Shown: positions 33,657 to 43,733 of the stretch, in pieces
Layout: every line of letters begins with the position of its first letter
How positions within the stretch are numbered: position 1 is the stretch's first letter
Assembly (NCBI GenBank): GCA_016744795.1
Contig: JADGDR010000003.1
Coordinates: 186,001 to 250,000, forward strand
Reading direction: 5' to 3'
DNA: 64,000 nucleotides
Origin: Sulfurospirillum sp.
Lineage (GTDB): Bacteria; Campylobacterota; Campylobacteria; Campylobacterales; Sulfurospirillaceae
The notes under the pieces: generated by a model
Databases searched by the model: none
Seen by the model: only the letters and a program-made list of their open reading frames with translations
What the model was told of the DNA's origin: nothing
Made by a program: the position numbers and the translations under genes

Positions 33657-36308
33657 TTATTTTAATTCTCCCCAGTTTTTACCTATGGATACGCTTACTT
33701 CTAGTTTTACTTTTAGTCTATATATGTTTTTCATTATCTCTTTAGCTTTGTTTGCAAACTCTTGTGCTTCGTCTTCATTTACCTCAAATATCAATTCATC
33801 GTGTATTTGGAGTAACATCTTAGAATCTTCGTCACAAATTTCATTTTGTATCTTTATCATAGAGAGTTTTATCAAATCAGCTGCACTTCCTTGAAAACGA
33901 GTATTTACTGCTTCTCTTTCATACATTGGAATTTGCATACCATTTGCATTTTCAAAATCAAAATAACGCTTTCTTCCTAAAAGGGTATCAACATAACCAT
34001 TTTCTTTAGCCGAGTCACTAATGCTTTGAAGATAACTCTTAACAGTAGAAAAAGATTTGAAATAATTTTCTATATATCCCTTCGCTTCTGCTTGACTTAT
34101 TCCCAAAGTTTGAGAAAGTTTTCTTGCACCCATGCCATAAAGAAGTCCAAAGTTTATACTCTTAGCAACTCCTCTTTTAGCATCTGCCTCATCTTCTCCA
34201 AAGAGTTTCAATGCAGTTTGCCTATGAATATCCAAATCATTATTAAAAGCACTCAATAAATCTTCATCTTCACTATAGTGAGCCAAAAGTCTAAGCTCTA
34301 TTTGAGAGTAGTCAATACTCACAAAACTTTTGCCTTTGCATGAAACAAAACCATTTCTAACTTCTCGCCCAAGTTTTGTTCTTGTTGGAATATTTTGAAG
34401 ATTTGGATCTTTTGAACTTAGTCTTCCTGTTGCAGTTCCTGTTTGTAAAAACGAAGTATGTATGCGACTATTTGTTGAATCTTCTCCAAGTTTTAAAAGG
34501 GGTTTTATGTAAGTTGAAAGTAATTTATGAAGCTCTCTATACTCAAGTATTCTTGATATAACTTCATGCTCATCTAAGAGTTTTGTTAAAACACTCTCAT
34601 CAGTACTATATCCTGTTTTCGTTTTTTTAATAATGGTAAGATTTAGGTGTTCAAACAAAACTACGCCAAGTTGTTTTGGTGAGTTTAAATTAAACTCACT
34701 TCCACAAAGAGCAAATATATCTACTTTTAATTTTTCTATAATATCATTAGTTTTGCAAGAGAGCTTTGAAAAATACTCTGTATCAACTTTTATACCCTCT
34801 TTTTCCATCTCTAAAAGAACGTTTATAAAAGGAAACTCAGTAGCACGAGCAAGTTTTAAAAGACTTGGATCTAAAACTTCTGTTAACTTATCATAAAGTT
34901 TGTATGTCATCCAAGCATCTTCACTAGCATACTTACAAGCATCTTGAATATCAACTGCTGAGAAATTTTGTCCCTTAGGTACAACGTCTTTAAATTTTAC
35001 CATATCATAATCAAAAAAACGTTTTGCAAGTGAATCTAGACCTGCACGTTGTTCTGGGTTTAGTAACCAAGCTAGAACCATTGTATCACTAAAATGATCT
35101 ACATGTAAAACTCCAAAATTGTGCTTAACGATAGCAAAATCATACTTCAAATTCTGTCCAACAACTTTACATGTAAAGATTTTTTCTATCGCTTTTTTAG
35201 AATCTTCAAGGCTAACTTGCTCACTTACTCCTAAATAATTATGTGCTATTGGAACATAATAAGCTTTTTGAATATCCATTGCAAATGAAAATCCAACTAT
35301 CTTTGCACTTCTTACATCTAGTCCTGTTGTCTCTGTATCAAACGCAACAGTATCATTACATGTAAGTTTATCTATAACAGCAAAAAGTTTTTCTTTTGTG
35401 TCTAATAAAATCGGACTAAACGTACAAACTTCTTTTTTCTCTTTAGGTTTTGGAGTATACTTCAAACGAGAGAGTATACCTTTTAAATCATATTTTTCTA
35501 GTTCATCAACTATGTTTTCAAGTGGCTGATTTGCAGGAAAATAAAAACTTTCAAATTTATCAGAAATATCAAGACTTTCATCAAGACGAACAAGCTTTTT
35601 ACTCAAAAATGCATTATCACGACTCTCTTCAAGAAGCTTTTGACTTCTTGGATTTGCAACATTTTCTAAGTTTTTATATATATCTTCAACACAACCAAAA
35701 TCATCAATAAGTTTTTTAGCTCCTTTTGCACCAATACCCTTTACCCCAGGGACATTATCAGCAGCATCTCCAACAATAGCTAAATAATCACCTACATGGT
35801 GTGGGTAAACTCCAAACTTTTCAAAACATTTTTGACTATCTATCTCTTGCTTTTTTATAGGGTCATATATGGTTACTTTTCCATCTTCAATAAGTTGATA
35901 AAGATCTTTATCATGACTCACAATTCTGACTCTAATATCATGTTCTTTTGCAAATTTTGTTGCTGCAGCTATAACATCATCAGCTTCAAAACCCTCTTGT
36001 AAAAAACTCTTAAATCCCATTTTATTTATCCACTCAATGGCAACAGGAAGTTGAGTTTTTAAATCTTCAGGAGCAGGTGAGCGATTTGCCTTATAGTTTG
36101 GATCTATCTCGTGACGAAAGTTTTTACTCTTTGAATCAAGTGCAAAAAGTATATAATCTGTTTCATGCTCTTCTCTTAGAGTATATATAAAATTAGCAAA
36201 TCCTGTTATTAACCCTGTTGGAAAACCATCTTTATTTCTAAGATTTGGAAGTGCATAAAAGCTTCTAAAGAAAAAGCCAAAGGTATCTATTATAGTTAAT
36301 GTCTTCAT
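33657..36308 (-). CDS. polA: DNA polymerase I
   Basis: DNA repair and Okazaki-fragment polymerase, 883 residues. 5'-3' exonuclease (FEN) domain at about 1-290 with YLAIVGDAADNVPGVKGIGAKGA. The 3'-5' exonuclease domain begins at about 310, with intact DTETTG and later Y-x3-D residues (YASEDAWMTY), so proofreading may be active. Polymerase domain at about 500-883 with FVSIDYSQIELRLLAHYS, RGVAKSINFGLLYGMG and QIHDELIFEV. The stop of the HDOD gene overlaps its start by one base. Confidence 0.97.
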   Translation of the reverse strand: MKTLTIIDTFGFFFRSFYALPNLRNKDGFPTGLITGFANFIYTLREEHETDYILFALDSKSKNFRHEIDPNYKANRSPAPEDLKTQLPVAIEWINKMGFKSFLQEGFEADDVIAAATKFAKEHDIRVRIVSHDKDLYQLIEDGKVTIYDPIKKQEIDSQKCFEKFGVYPHHVGDYLAIVGDAADNVPGVKGIGAKGAKKLIDDFGCVEDIYKNLENVANPRSQKLLEESRDNAFLSKKLVRLDESLDISDKFESFYFPANQPLENIVDELEKYDLKGILSRLKYTPKPKEKKEVCTFSPILLDTKEKLFAVIDKLTCNDTVAFDTETTGLDVRSAKIVGFSFAMDIQKAYYVPIAHNYLGVSEQVSLEDSKKAIEKIFTCKVVGQNLKYDFAIVKHNFGVLHVDHFSDTMVLAWLLNPEQRAGLDSLAKRFFDYDMVKFKDVVPKGQNFSAVDIQDACKYASEDAWMTYKLYDKLTEVLDPSLLKLARATEFPFINVLLEMEKEGIKVDTEYFSKLSCKTNDIIEKLKVDIFALCGSEFNLNSPKQLGVVLFEHLNLTIIKKTKTGYSTDESVLTKLLDEHEVISRILEYRELHKLLSTYIKPLLKLGEDSTNSRIHTSFLQTGTATGRLSSKDPNLQNIPTRTKLGREVRNGFVSCKGKSFVSIDYSQIELRLLAHYSEDEDLLSAFNNDLDIHRQTALKLFGEDEADAKRGVAKSINFGLLYGMGARKLSQTLGISQAEAKGYIENYFKSFSTVKSYLQSISDSAKENGYVDTLLGRKRYFDFENANGMQIPMYEREAVNTRFQGSAADLIKLSMIKIQNEICDEDSKMLLQIHDELIFEVNEDEAQEFANKAKEIMKNIYRLKVKLEVSVSIGKNWGELK

Positions 36309-37117
36309 TAAAAATTTTCTATTATTTTTTCTACAGCATCTGCAAATACTGCTTCATTAAATCCCTCTTTTTCTATAAGATTTAATGCAATTGTTACACT
36401 TCTTTCACTTAGAGGTGCATTCATAGGAACTGCAGTTTTCACAACTTTAAGAGCTAAAGAGTACTCTCTTATATCCTCAGGTGCATCTTCAACACTATCG
36501 GCATAGCGAATTGCTTCTACCATAATTTCATCAAAGCCCCAATGCTCAAATATTTTTGAAGTAACTTGAGCTGTTGTAATACCTACAAATGATTTTTCAA
36601 CTTCAGCTATATTAACCGCAGTTTCAATCTCAGATTTAAAAGGCACAACCTCATCATTTTTAACAACCTCATCAGCTATAAGTATCTTTCCTGTCTCTTG
36701 CATAAGAGCAGAAAGAAATAAAACATCGAGTTTCTTTTTATCAACTTTAACATACCATTCTCTCATCAAACGACTTTGAAGAGCAGAAATTTGTACAAAA
36801 TCTTCAGGAACAAGTCCATAAGGTTCGATATCTACATTTAAAAGTTTTTTGATAGAAACATCAGTAGTCAAGGCTCTTGTAGTAGACATGCCAAACAAAG
36901 AAATAGCTTGAAGAACACTTCTTATCTCACGTCTAAAACTATAAAGAGGAGAATTTGCTACTTTTAAAAGGTTTGCCACTAGCATTGGATCAGTTTCTAT
37001 AACTTTTGCTAGTTGATTAATAGTACCATTTTCATTTGCACATATAGCATTTATCTCATGAAAACTCTTAGGAAGTGGTGGCAGAGTTTTTATACGTTCT
37101 GTTATATTTTCTAGCAT
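36308..37117 (-). CDS. HDOD-domain signalling protein
   Basis: 269 residues containing one HDOD domain (about 10-210): LPPLPKSFHEINAICAN, IETDPMLVANLLKVANSPLYSF, and LMQETGKILIADEV. HDOD domains are HD-like without phosphohydrolase residues and occur in signal transduction or stress proteins. No receiver or GGDEF domain is attached. The gene is directly upstream of polA with overlapping stop/start, an arrangement that ties it to repair/replication by expression only. Confidence 0.88.
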   Translation of the reverse strand: MLENITERIKTLPPLPKSFHEINAICANENGTINQLAKVIETDPMLVANLLKVANSPLYSFRREIRSVLQAISLFGMSTTRALTTDVSIKKLLNVDIEPYGLVPEDFVQISALQSRLMREWYVKVDKKKLDVLFLSALMQETGKILIADEVVKNDEVVPFKSEIETAVNIAEVEKSFVGITTAQVTSKIFEHWGFDEIMVEAIRYADSVEDAPEDIREYSLALKVVKTAVPMNAPLSERSVTIALNLIEKEGFNEAVFADAVEKIIENF

Positions 37118-37152
37118 TTTTGCCTCTTGTATGTTATTTTATTCTATTTTAT

Positions 37153-39975
37153 CTAATTTTGCTTTAAACCAATCTCTTTAGCTAAGAATTCACCAGTGTA
37201 ACTTCCACTTTTTTTGTAATTTGTAGCTATGTGTAAAGGTGTTCCAACATCAACTATTTGCCCACCGTAGCTTCCACCATCAGGTCCCATATCTATAATG
37301 TAATCGCAATTTTTAATAATGTCCATATTGTGTTCTATAACCAATACTGAGTTACCCAAATCGGTCAAATGATGTAACACTTTTGTAAGTCTATCAACGT
37401 CAGCAAAGTGCAACCCAGTTGTAGGTTCATCTAGTATATAAAGAGTATTTCCAGTATCTCGTTTGCTTAGCTCTTTTCCTAGTTTTATTCTTTGTGCTTC
37501 TCCACCACTTAATGTAACTGCGTTTTGTCCAAGTGTGATATATCCAAGTCCAACATCACTAAGAGTTTGAAGTTTTTGATTTATCTTTGGAATTGCTTTA
37601 AAAAATTCCAAGGCTTCATCTACACTCATATTAAGCACATCAGAGATTGATTTACTCTTATATTTTATCTCTAAAGTTTGAATATTATAACGTGCACCTT
37701 TACAAGCGTCACATTTAACCATAATATCTGGTAAAAAGTGCATCTCTATCTTTATTTCACCCTCACCTTGACACTTTTCACAACGCCCACCTTTGACATT
37801 AAACGAAAATCTTCCAATTTTATAACCTCTAAGCATTGCCTCTTTTGTTTTGCTAAAAAGTGTTCTTATCTCATCCATCACACCTGTATACGTGGCAGGA
37901 TTACTTCTAGGAGTTCTTCCTATTGGACTTTGGTCAAGGTAAATAACTTTATCCAAATGTTCAAGTCCATAACACTCTACTCCATCTATCTTTTTTACTT
38001 TTCTCGCACGATTTAATAACTCTTTTGCAACTGGCAATAAAGTTTGAAGTATGAGTGAACTTTTACCACTTCCACTTACACCTGTGATACCAACCAAGTT
38101 TCGCAAAGGAATCTTTACATGTACATTTTCTATATTGTTTACATGTACATTGTTTAACTCTATCCAGTCTTTTTGTTCTCTATCTTCTTTATAATCAATA
38201 GTTCTTTCACCACTAAGATACTGAGCAGTCAATGTCCCACTATTTCTCATCTCTTCAAGAGTACCAGCAAAAACAATCTCTCCACCAAATTTACCTGCAT
38301 TTGGTCCAATATCTACAATATAATCACTAGCTTCAATAGTCTCTTTATCATGTTCAACGACTATGACACTATTACCTTTTTTTTGTAGGTTTCTTAGAGT
38401 CCTAATAAGTCTTAGAGTATCTCTTTCATGAAGTCCAATACTAGGTTCATCAAGAACATACATAACCCCTGTTAAACCACTACCAATCTGAGAAGCAATT
38501 CTAATCCTTTGAGCTTCCCCACCACTAATAGTTCTAGCATCTCGTCCAAGAGTAATATACCCAAGTCCAACATCAAACAAGAAAAAAAGTCTTTCTCTTA
38601 TCTCTTTTAAAACAGAAGCAGCTATGAGATGCTGTTGTTCACTCATATATTCAAAATTCTTTTCGTCTTTAAAAAATTCCAATGTTTTATCTATTGGCAT
38701 ATCTAAAATATCACCTATATTTCGTGAAGCAACATAAACAGCTAAGCTCTCTTGTTTAAGTCTATGAGCACCACACCTATCACAACTTTTTTCACTCATG
38801 TAATCACCAAGGTCTTTTTCATCTTTTAGCATATCATAGGCAATTTTTATAACGCCTTCCCACTTTCGATTAAGAGAATGTCGTTTCCAAGTGAATTTTG
38901 CCTCTTCTACTCCACCATGAAGTATTGCTTTTTGTTCATGATCTTCTAACTCTTCATAAGGTTTGTTTATATCTATGTTTGCTGCGTCACAATAACCTTT
39001 TAAAAACTTTGCATAGTAACCCTTGTTAAAACCATAGAAAAGTTTTATAGCTCCTGTTTCAATACTTTTATGTTGGTCAATAATCTTTGTTAAATCAAGC
39101 GTATATCTAATACCAAGTCCATCACAAATAGGACAAGCACCTTTTGGTGAATTAAACGAAAAAGATAGGGGTTCAAGTGGTTCAAAACTTATCTTACAAT
39201 CAAAACAAGCAAGATGTTCTGAGTAATGAATGTATGAGCTTTCTAAACCTAATTCTTCATAATTAAGAATGTCGAGTTCAACCTCTCCATAACTTTCAGC
39301 CAAAGACTTCTCAATATCACTTGCTATTCTCTCTTTGTTATCTTCTTTTACTACAACTCTATCTATAACAACTTTTATAGTATGTTTTTTTGTTTTACTT
39401 AACTCTACATCTTCATCAAGGCGAACCATCACACCATCTATCATAGCTCTTACATAACCTTTATGACGAAGTGACTCTATCATATCAGCGAAGCTTCCTT
39501 TTTTTTCACGTACCAATGGACTCATAATAACAAGCTTTGCCCCAACAGGAAGCTTCAAAACTTCACCAATAATATCAGCTCCACTCATTTGAGAAATAGG
39601 CTTGCCACACTTATGACAATGCTGTTTTCCAACGCGTGCAAACAAAAGTCGCATATAGTCATATATTTCTGTTATGGTTCCCACTGTTGAGCGAGGATTT
39701 TTACTTGTTGTTTTTTGGTCTATTGCAATTGCAGGAGTAAGTCCTTCTATGCGTTCAACATCTGGTTTTCCTACACGATCTAAAAACTGTCTTGCATAAC
39801 TTGAAAGTGACTCAATATAGCGTCTTTGTCCCTCTGCATAAAGTGTATCAAATGCCAAAGTAGACTTTCCACTTCCACTAAGTCCCGTAAAAACCACTAA
39901 TCTGTTTTTTGGAATTTCCAAATTTATATTTTTTAAATTATTTTCATTTGCCCCAAAAATTTTTATACTACTCAC
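37153..39975 (-). CDS. uvrA: Excinuclease ABC subunit A
   Basis: DNA damage recognition ATPase of nucleotide excision repair, 940 residues, full length. Two ABC modules: Walker A GLSGSGKSTLAFD (about residue 31) and GVSGSGKSSL (about 640). Signature motifs are TISGGEAQRIR and TLSGGEAQRIK, with Walker B VMYVLDEPSIGLHERD and LYILDEPTTGLHFAD. Zinc-binding cysteines are CFDCKISFEP...CPICDGLG and CEKCQGEGEI...CDACKGARY, and a further pair is seen in CHKCGKPIS. The start is a TAATTTC-type region with ordinary spacing to the TSUP gene ten bases upstream in transcription. Confidence 0.98.
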   Translation of the reverse strand: MSSIKIFGANENNLKNINLEIPKNRLVVFTGLSGSGKSTLAFDTLYAEGQRRYIESLSSYARQFLDRVGKPDVERIEGLTPAIAIDQKTTSKNPRSTVGTITEIYDYMRLLFARVGKQHCHKCGKPISQMSGADIIGEVLKLPVGAKLVIMSPLVREKKGSFADMIESLRHKGYVRAMIDGVMVRLDEDVELSKTKKHTIKVVIDRVVVKEDNKERIASDIEKSLAESYGEVELDILNYEELGLESSYIHYSEHLACFDCKISFEPLEPLSFSFNSPKGACPICDGLGIRYTLDLTKIIDQHKSIETGAIKLFYGFNKGYYAKFLKGYCDAANIDINKPYEELEDHEQKAILHGGVEEAKFTWKRHSLNRKWEGVIKIAYDMLKDEKDLGDYMSEKSCDRCGAHRLKQESLAVYVASRNIGDILDMPIDKTLEFFKDEKNFEYMSEQQHLIAASVLKEIRERLFFLFDVGLGYITLGRDARTISGGEAQRIRIASQIGSGLTGVMYVLDEPSIGLHERDTLRLIRTLRNLQKKGNSVIVVEHDKETIEASDYIVDIGPNAGKFGGEIVFAGTLEEMRNSGTLTAQYLSGERTIDYKEDREQKDWIELNNVHVNNIENVHVKIPLRNLVGITGVSGSGKSSLILQTLLPVAKELLNRARKVKKIDGVECYGLEHLDKVIYLDQSPIGRTPRSNPATYTGVMDEIRTLFSKTKEAMLRGYKIGRFSFNVKGGRCEKCQGEGEIKIEMHFLPDIMVKCDACKGARYNIQTLEIKYKSKSISDVLNMSVDEALEFFKAIPKINQKLQTLSDVGLGYITLGQNAVTLSGGEAQRIKLGKELSKRDTGNTLYILDEPTTGLHFADVDRLTKVLHHLTDLGNSVLVIEHNMDIIKNCDYIIDMGPDGGSYGGQIVDVGTPLHIATNYKKSGSYTGEFLAKEIGLKQN

Positions 39976-39984
39976 TTAATTTCC

Positions 39985-40719
39985 CTAAAAATATAATTTA
40001 TTTACTGTCATCACTAAGATGACAAAATATAGCCATAAAAGTAATGTTTTATGTTTTTTCTTATCTATACTATGTCCTGATTTTATTCCTAAAAATACAC
40101 CAAAAAGAGAACTAATACCAATTATCAATCCAACTCTATAATCTATATATCCAAACCGTGAAAGACTTATGAATCCTGATAAAGATGAAAATACAATAAA
40201 AAAGAGGCTCATTGAGACTGCCTTTTTTATATCATAATTCATAAATCCAACTAAAATTGGAGTTAAAAACATTCCTCCACCAATACCTATGCTTATAGCT
40301 ATAAGACCAACAAATATACCAATTATAAAAAGTAAAATTTTTGATTTCACCTCTGCTTTATTTGATTCTGCTGATGATATAAAAAATTTAAATATTGCTG
40401 AACAAACTGAAAAGAGAAAGATACTTGAGAGTATAGTAGATGAAAGATGATTTACTAAAAATCCACTTCCTTGAGCTCCTATAAAACCACCAAGTCCTAA
40501 TAAAAGTCCATCTTCTATCTTAAATGTTCCTTTTTTTAAATTTAAATATGATCCAAAAATTGAACTAAAAACCATCTGCATAACAGAGACACCAATAGCA
40601 TATTTAATTGTAAATCCCATATACATAAGTGTAGGTACTAATAAAGCTCCTCCACCAATACCAAAAAGCCCAGATATAAAGCCAATAGCTAAACCAGCAA
40701 ATGAAAGCTCAAAAATCAA
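39985..40719 (-). CDS. TSUP-family (TauE/SafE) permease
   Basis: Inner-membrane protein of 244 residues with about eight hydrophobic helices and two copies of the family motif: GFISGLFGIGGGALLVPTLMYMGF near the N-terminus and ISIGIGGGMFLTPILVGFMNYDIKKAVSMSLFFIVFSS in the second half. TSUP members export or import small sulfur-containing anions such as sulfite, sulfoacetate or thiosulfate; the substrate here is not determined. One base separates it from the response regulator upstream in transcription. Confidence 0.88.
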   Translation of the reverse strand: MIFELSFAGLAIGFISGLFGIGGGALLVPTLMYMGFTIKYAIGVSVMQMVFSSIFGSYLNLKKGTFKIEDGLLLGLGGFIGAQGSGFLVNHLSSTILSSIFLFSVCSAIFKFFISSAESNKAEVKSKILLFIIGIFVGLIAISIGIGGGMFLTPILVGFMNYDIKKAVSMSLFFIVFSSLSGFISLSRFGYIDYRVGLIIGISSLFGVFLGIKSGHSIDKKKHKTLLLWLYFVILVMTVNKLYF

Positions 40720-40720
40720 A

Positions 40721-41818
40721 TTATTCTTTTATCCCATCATAATAGTTAAAAAAGTATGAACTTAGCTTTTTACTTACCCTGTGCTCTTTAAAAAGCTTTT
40801 CTACTTCGTTCTTAGAAATTTTATCTTTAAAAACTTTTCTTTTTATCAAAATCTCACCTATGGTCTCCACCAAATCTTTTTGTTTTTCTAACAACTCTGC
40901 ATTTATGCAAGTATTGTTAAAAGCAATAGAAATATTGTTTGAAAATACTTGAAGAAAATCTCTATCAGTATCATTTAACTTTCTACACCCTTCTATATAT
41001 AAAAATAAAATTTTTCCATTTGTAGCTTTGAAATAGGCTACATAAGCATCCCCATCAAAAAAACTATCTTGTGTTTGATATGCTCTATTTAACAAGCTCA
41101 GGGCTTCTGTAGTTAAAATTTTATTATCTTTTTTCCCTAAAAATAAACCAATACTTGCTATAAGCTTAAACTGGTCATTACAAAGAGTTGCAAAAAAACC
41201 GTTATTTACTTCTGTTTCAAATATGTGTCCATCTATATTTAACAAAGATGTAACTTGAGATAAAGCTCCCTCTACAAAACTATAAAAAGATTTAAGTTTA
41301 AATATCGTCTTTGAAGATTCTACTATTTTCTCTAACGCTTTTCTATTATGATCTATGATATCCATATCACGATATGCCCTTAAAGATGAAATAACTGTAG
41401 TGTATAATTTTTTTGAAGTTAACTCTGTTTTCTCTTTATAGTCATTTATATCATAATTATCTATCACTTCTTGTTCTGGAGCGCTTCCAGGCTGTCCTGT
41501 TCTTAAAACTATTCTTACTTTTCTTTGCTTTAACTCTTCTCTTATTCTCTTAACAACAATCAAACCAGCATCATCACTCTCCATAACAACATCTAGAAGA
41601 ACAAGTTGTATATCACTATGTTTGGTTAATAACGCTATGGCTTCTTCTCCATTATAAGCACTAAGCAACTCTAAACTCTTACCCTCAAATACAAATTGAC
41701 TAAGCACAGTCTTTGTAACACTATGAACTTCTTGTTCATCATCAACTATCAAGACTTTACATGTAGAATGAAATTCATTGGTATTTTTCTCTTTATTTAC
41801 AAATTTCATCATAGCCAT
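40721..41818 (-). CDS. Response regulator with DUF3369 domain
   Basis: 365 residues. N-terminal receiver domain (about 18-140): acidic pocket DDEQEV, phosphoacceptor Asp in VLLDVVMES, Thr/Lys region VLRTGQPGS and YKEKTELT. The following DUF3369 domain (about 165-335) is GAF-like, LYTTVISSLRAYRDMDIIDHNRKAL at the joint. No HD-GYP or DNA-binding output domain is present, so it probably acts through protein contacts. Part of the polA-uvrA minus-strand run; cognate kinase not in the window. Confidence 0.88.
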   Translation of the reverse strand: MAMMKFVNKEKNTNEFHSTCKVLIVDDEQEVHSVTKTVLSQFVFEGKSLELLSAYNGEEAIALLTKHSDIQLVLLDVVMESDDAGLIVVKRIREELKQRKVRIVLRTGQPGSAPEQEVIDNYDINDYKEKTELTSKKLYTTVISSLRAYRDMDIIDHNRKALEKIVESSKTIFKLKSFYSFVEGALSQVTSLLNIDGHIFETEVNNGFFATLCNDQFKLIASIGLFLGKKDNKILTTEALSLLNRAYQTQDSFFDGDAYVAYFKATNGKILFLYIEGCRKLNDTDRDFLQVFSNNISIAFNNTCINAELLEKQKDLVETIGEILIKRKVFKDKISKNEVEKLFKEHRVSKKLSSYFFNYYDGIKE

Positions 41819-42129
41819 AATTATTCCTTAAAATATGATAGGCAGTCATTGTACTTAATTTGTTATTTAATTCACTTAAATTTGTATGATTACTATTAAG
41901 TTGAAAAAGTCATTTATGAGAGAAAGTGCAGATTAAACTGCACAATAGTTCAGTATCAATCTCTTTTGTTACAACACATAAAATATATGTTCATAATAGC
42001 AATATTTTGTAAACAAAAAAACAACTTAATTAAAAAATAACTAAATTTTAGATAGAATTTAAAAAGTATGATAACAATTTGACTTTAATCATATAATCTA
42101 TAATACATAATCTTTTTTAGGGGCAAAAA
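41819..42129. other. Divergent intergenic region before cheX
   Basis: 311 bp, very AT-rich, no gene. It holds the stem GTGCAG-ATTAAA-CTGCAC (41926-41943), a TTGACT (42079-42084) and a TATAAT (42099-42104), which are too close (14 bp) for an ideal promoter but the best pair before cheX. AGGGGC at 42119-42124 is the cheX ribosome site. Promoters for both the response regulator and cheX must lie here. No other feature seen. Confidence 0.45.
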
Positions 42130-42567
42130 ATGATAACAGCTATAGATAATGCTACCAAAAGTTTTTGTGCTGATATAATTGGACTAGAAACTAAGCAAGC
42201 TAAATGTTTTGGCAACAACTTTTATGGTGCTGCAATTGCACTATATGAAGATGAAATAGAGAGTCAATGGTATCTGCTATTTAAAAAAAATACTCTAAAT
42301 GAGTTTTCTAAAGCTCTTTTATTTGAAGATAATTTAAATGAAGATGATTTAGACGATTTAGTTAAAGAAGTAGCAAACATGATAATAGGCTCAGCAAAAG
42401 TTTTATTAGAAGAAAAAAATGACAAAATAAAGTATAGAATATCAACTCCAGATTTTTTAGGTCATGTTCCCAAAGCCGAACTTTTGGAATTGGAAGAATT
42501 TTTGCTTTATAAGATTAAGAATCGTACCTTTGTAATAGGTAAAAAAACTATGGATGTATTAAATTGA
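42130..42567 (+). CDS. CheX-like chemotaxis phosphatase
   Basis: 145-residue CheX/CheC-type protein that dephosphorylates CheY-P. The catalytic helix carries ExxN in LVKEVANMIIGSAKVLLE (about residue 82), and the fold pattern IALYEDEIESQWYLLFKKNTL matches CheX. It is followed in a 4-base overlap by fliN, so motor switching and phosphate removal are co-expressed. The strong ribosome site AGGGGC lies six bases ahead of the ATG. Confidence 0.82.
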   Translation: MITAIDNATKSFCADIIGLETKQAKCFGNNFYGAAIALYEDEIESQWYLLFKKNTLNEFSKALLFEDNLNEDDLDDLVKEVANMIIGSAKVLLEEKNDKIKYRISTPDFLGHVPKAELLELEEFLLYKIKNRTFVIGKKTMDVLN

Positions 42568-42872
42568 ATAAAAAAGATAAAGAGTACTTAGAAAATAGAC
42601 TCCTAAGTGGATACGAAAACCTTGTTGATATCAACGTAAATTTCATATCAGAACTTGGCACTACCTCACTAAGCATAAGAGAACTTCTTAAACTTGACAA
42701 AGGCTCAGTCATAGACTTAAAAAAACCTGCTGGAGAGAGTGTTGAGTTATTTGTAAATAATAAAATTTTTGGAAAAGGTGAGGTTATGGTTTATGAAAAA
42801 AACTTAGCTATTCGTATAAATGAAATACTAGACTCTAAGACCGTTATTCAATACTTTAAAAGAGAATTATAA
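42564..42872 (+). CDS. fliN: Flagellar motor switch protein FliN
   Basis: C-ring component, 102 residues, essentially a single SpoA/FliN domain: INVNFISELGTTSLSIRELLKLDKGSVIDL, AGESVELFVNNKIFGKGEV and LAIRINEIL. TTG start overlapping the cheX stop codon. The short N-terminus compared with E. coli FliN (137 residues) is usual in Campylobacterota. Precedes a FliO-like gene with a one-base overlap. Confidence 0.95.
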   Translation: MNKKDKEYLENRLLSGYENLVDINVNFISELGTTSLSIRELLKLDKGSVIDLKKPAGESVELFVNNKIFGKGEVMVYEKNLAIRINEILDSKTVIQYFKREL

Positions 42873-43723
42873 TGAGAAATATACTTTTATTTTTACTTTT
42901 TATTTCATTTGCAAACAGTGCAAATTTACTCACTCACAATATTTATGAAAGAACTGATAGAGTTGATATTATGCTATCGTTTGACTCACCTTATGAGGGG
43001 AAAATTACTCAAAAAAAAGGTAAGAATATCACTACTTTAATGCTAAGTGATTTAAGCTACGACAAACTCATAGAAAAAAATATAAATTCAAATATACTTC
43101 AAGCTATTGCAATAGAACCAAAAAAAGACAATATCCATGTTATTCTAAAAAGTAAAAACAATATTGCAGTTATAGCTTCAAAAACAGTTGATGGTTTTGG
43201 TCTTAGAATTCGTACCAAACCAGTGCGAATGAGCCAACAGAATAAAACATCAATTACTAAATCAAATAGTACAAAAACTCCATTAAGTACAAAACCTAGT
43301 GAAGATTTAGTTGATGGAAGATATCTTAGTGTTATACTTCTTCTTTCAGTTATGATACTTTTTATGATTTGGGCTAAAAAAAGAGTCATCAAAAAAAGTG
43401 AAAAAATAAAGTCACAAAAATCCTGGTTATTTAAATCTGATAACAAACAACAAACATCAGGAGAAGTCAATGTGGTTCACCAAAAGCAAATAGACAGTAG
43501 CAATAGTGTTGTTCTTTTAGAATTTCAAGATAAAAAATATCTTGTTATGACAGGAAGTTCAAATCTTTTACTAGAAAAGTTTTCAAAGGGTGATATTAAA
43601 GATGATTCAGACTTTCAAAAGGCTTTTGAAGACAACAGAAAAAAATTAGACGAATACCTACAAATACAAAAAGAAGAAGAGACCGCACAAGACGATTATA
43701 GAAGTAAATTAGAAAAATATTAG
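42872..43723 (+). CDS. fliO: FliO-like flagellar export assembly protein
   Basis: 283 residues: signal peptide (about 1-17), an extended periplasmic N-terminal domain of beta character resembling AMIN (to about 125), one TM helix (about 149-170), then a basic stretch and a cytoplasmic SpoA-like piece VVLLEFQDKKYLVMTGSSNLLLEKF typical of FliO. FliO helps assemble the FliPQR export gate. The N-terminal addition and acidic C-terminal tail make it longer than FliO of E. coli (121 residues). Its place after fliN supports the call. Confidence 0.82.
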   Translation: MRNILLFLLFISFANSANLLTHNIYERTDRVDIMLSFDSPYEGKITQKKGKNITTLMLSDLSYDKLIEKNINSNILQAIAIEPKKDNIHVILKSKNNIAVIASKTVDGFGLRIRTKPVRMSQQNKTSITKSNSTKTPLSTKPSEDLVDGRYLSVILLLSVMILFMIWAKKRVIKKSEKIKSQKSWLFKSDNKQQTSGEVNVVHQKQIDSSNSVVLLEFQDKKYLVMTGSSNLLLEKFSKGDIKDDSDFQKAFEDNRKKLDEYLQIQKEEETAQDDYRSKLEKY

Positions 43724-43733
43724 GGGCTTTTAA

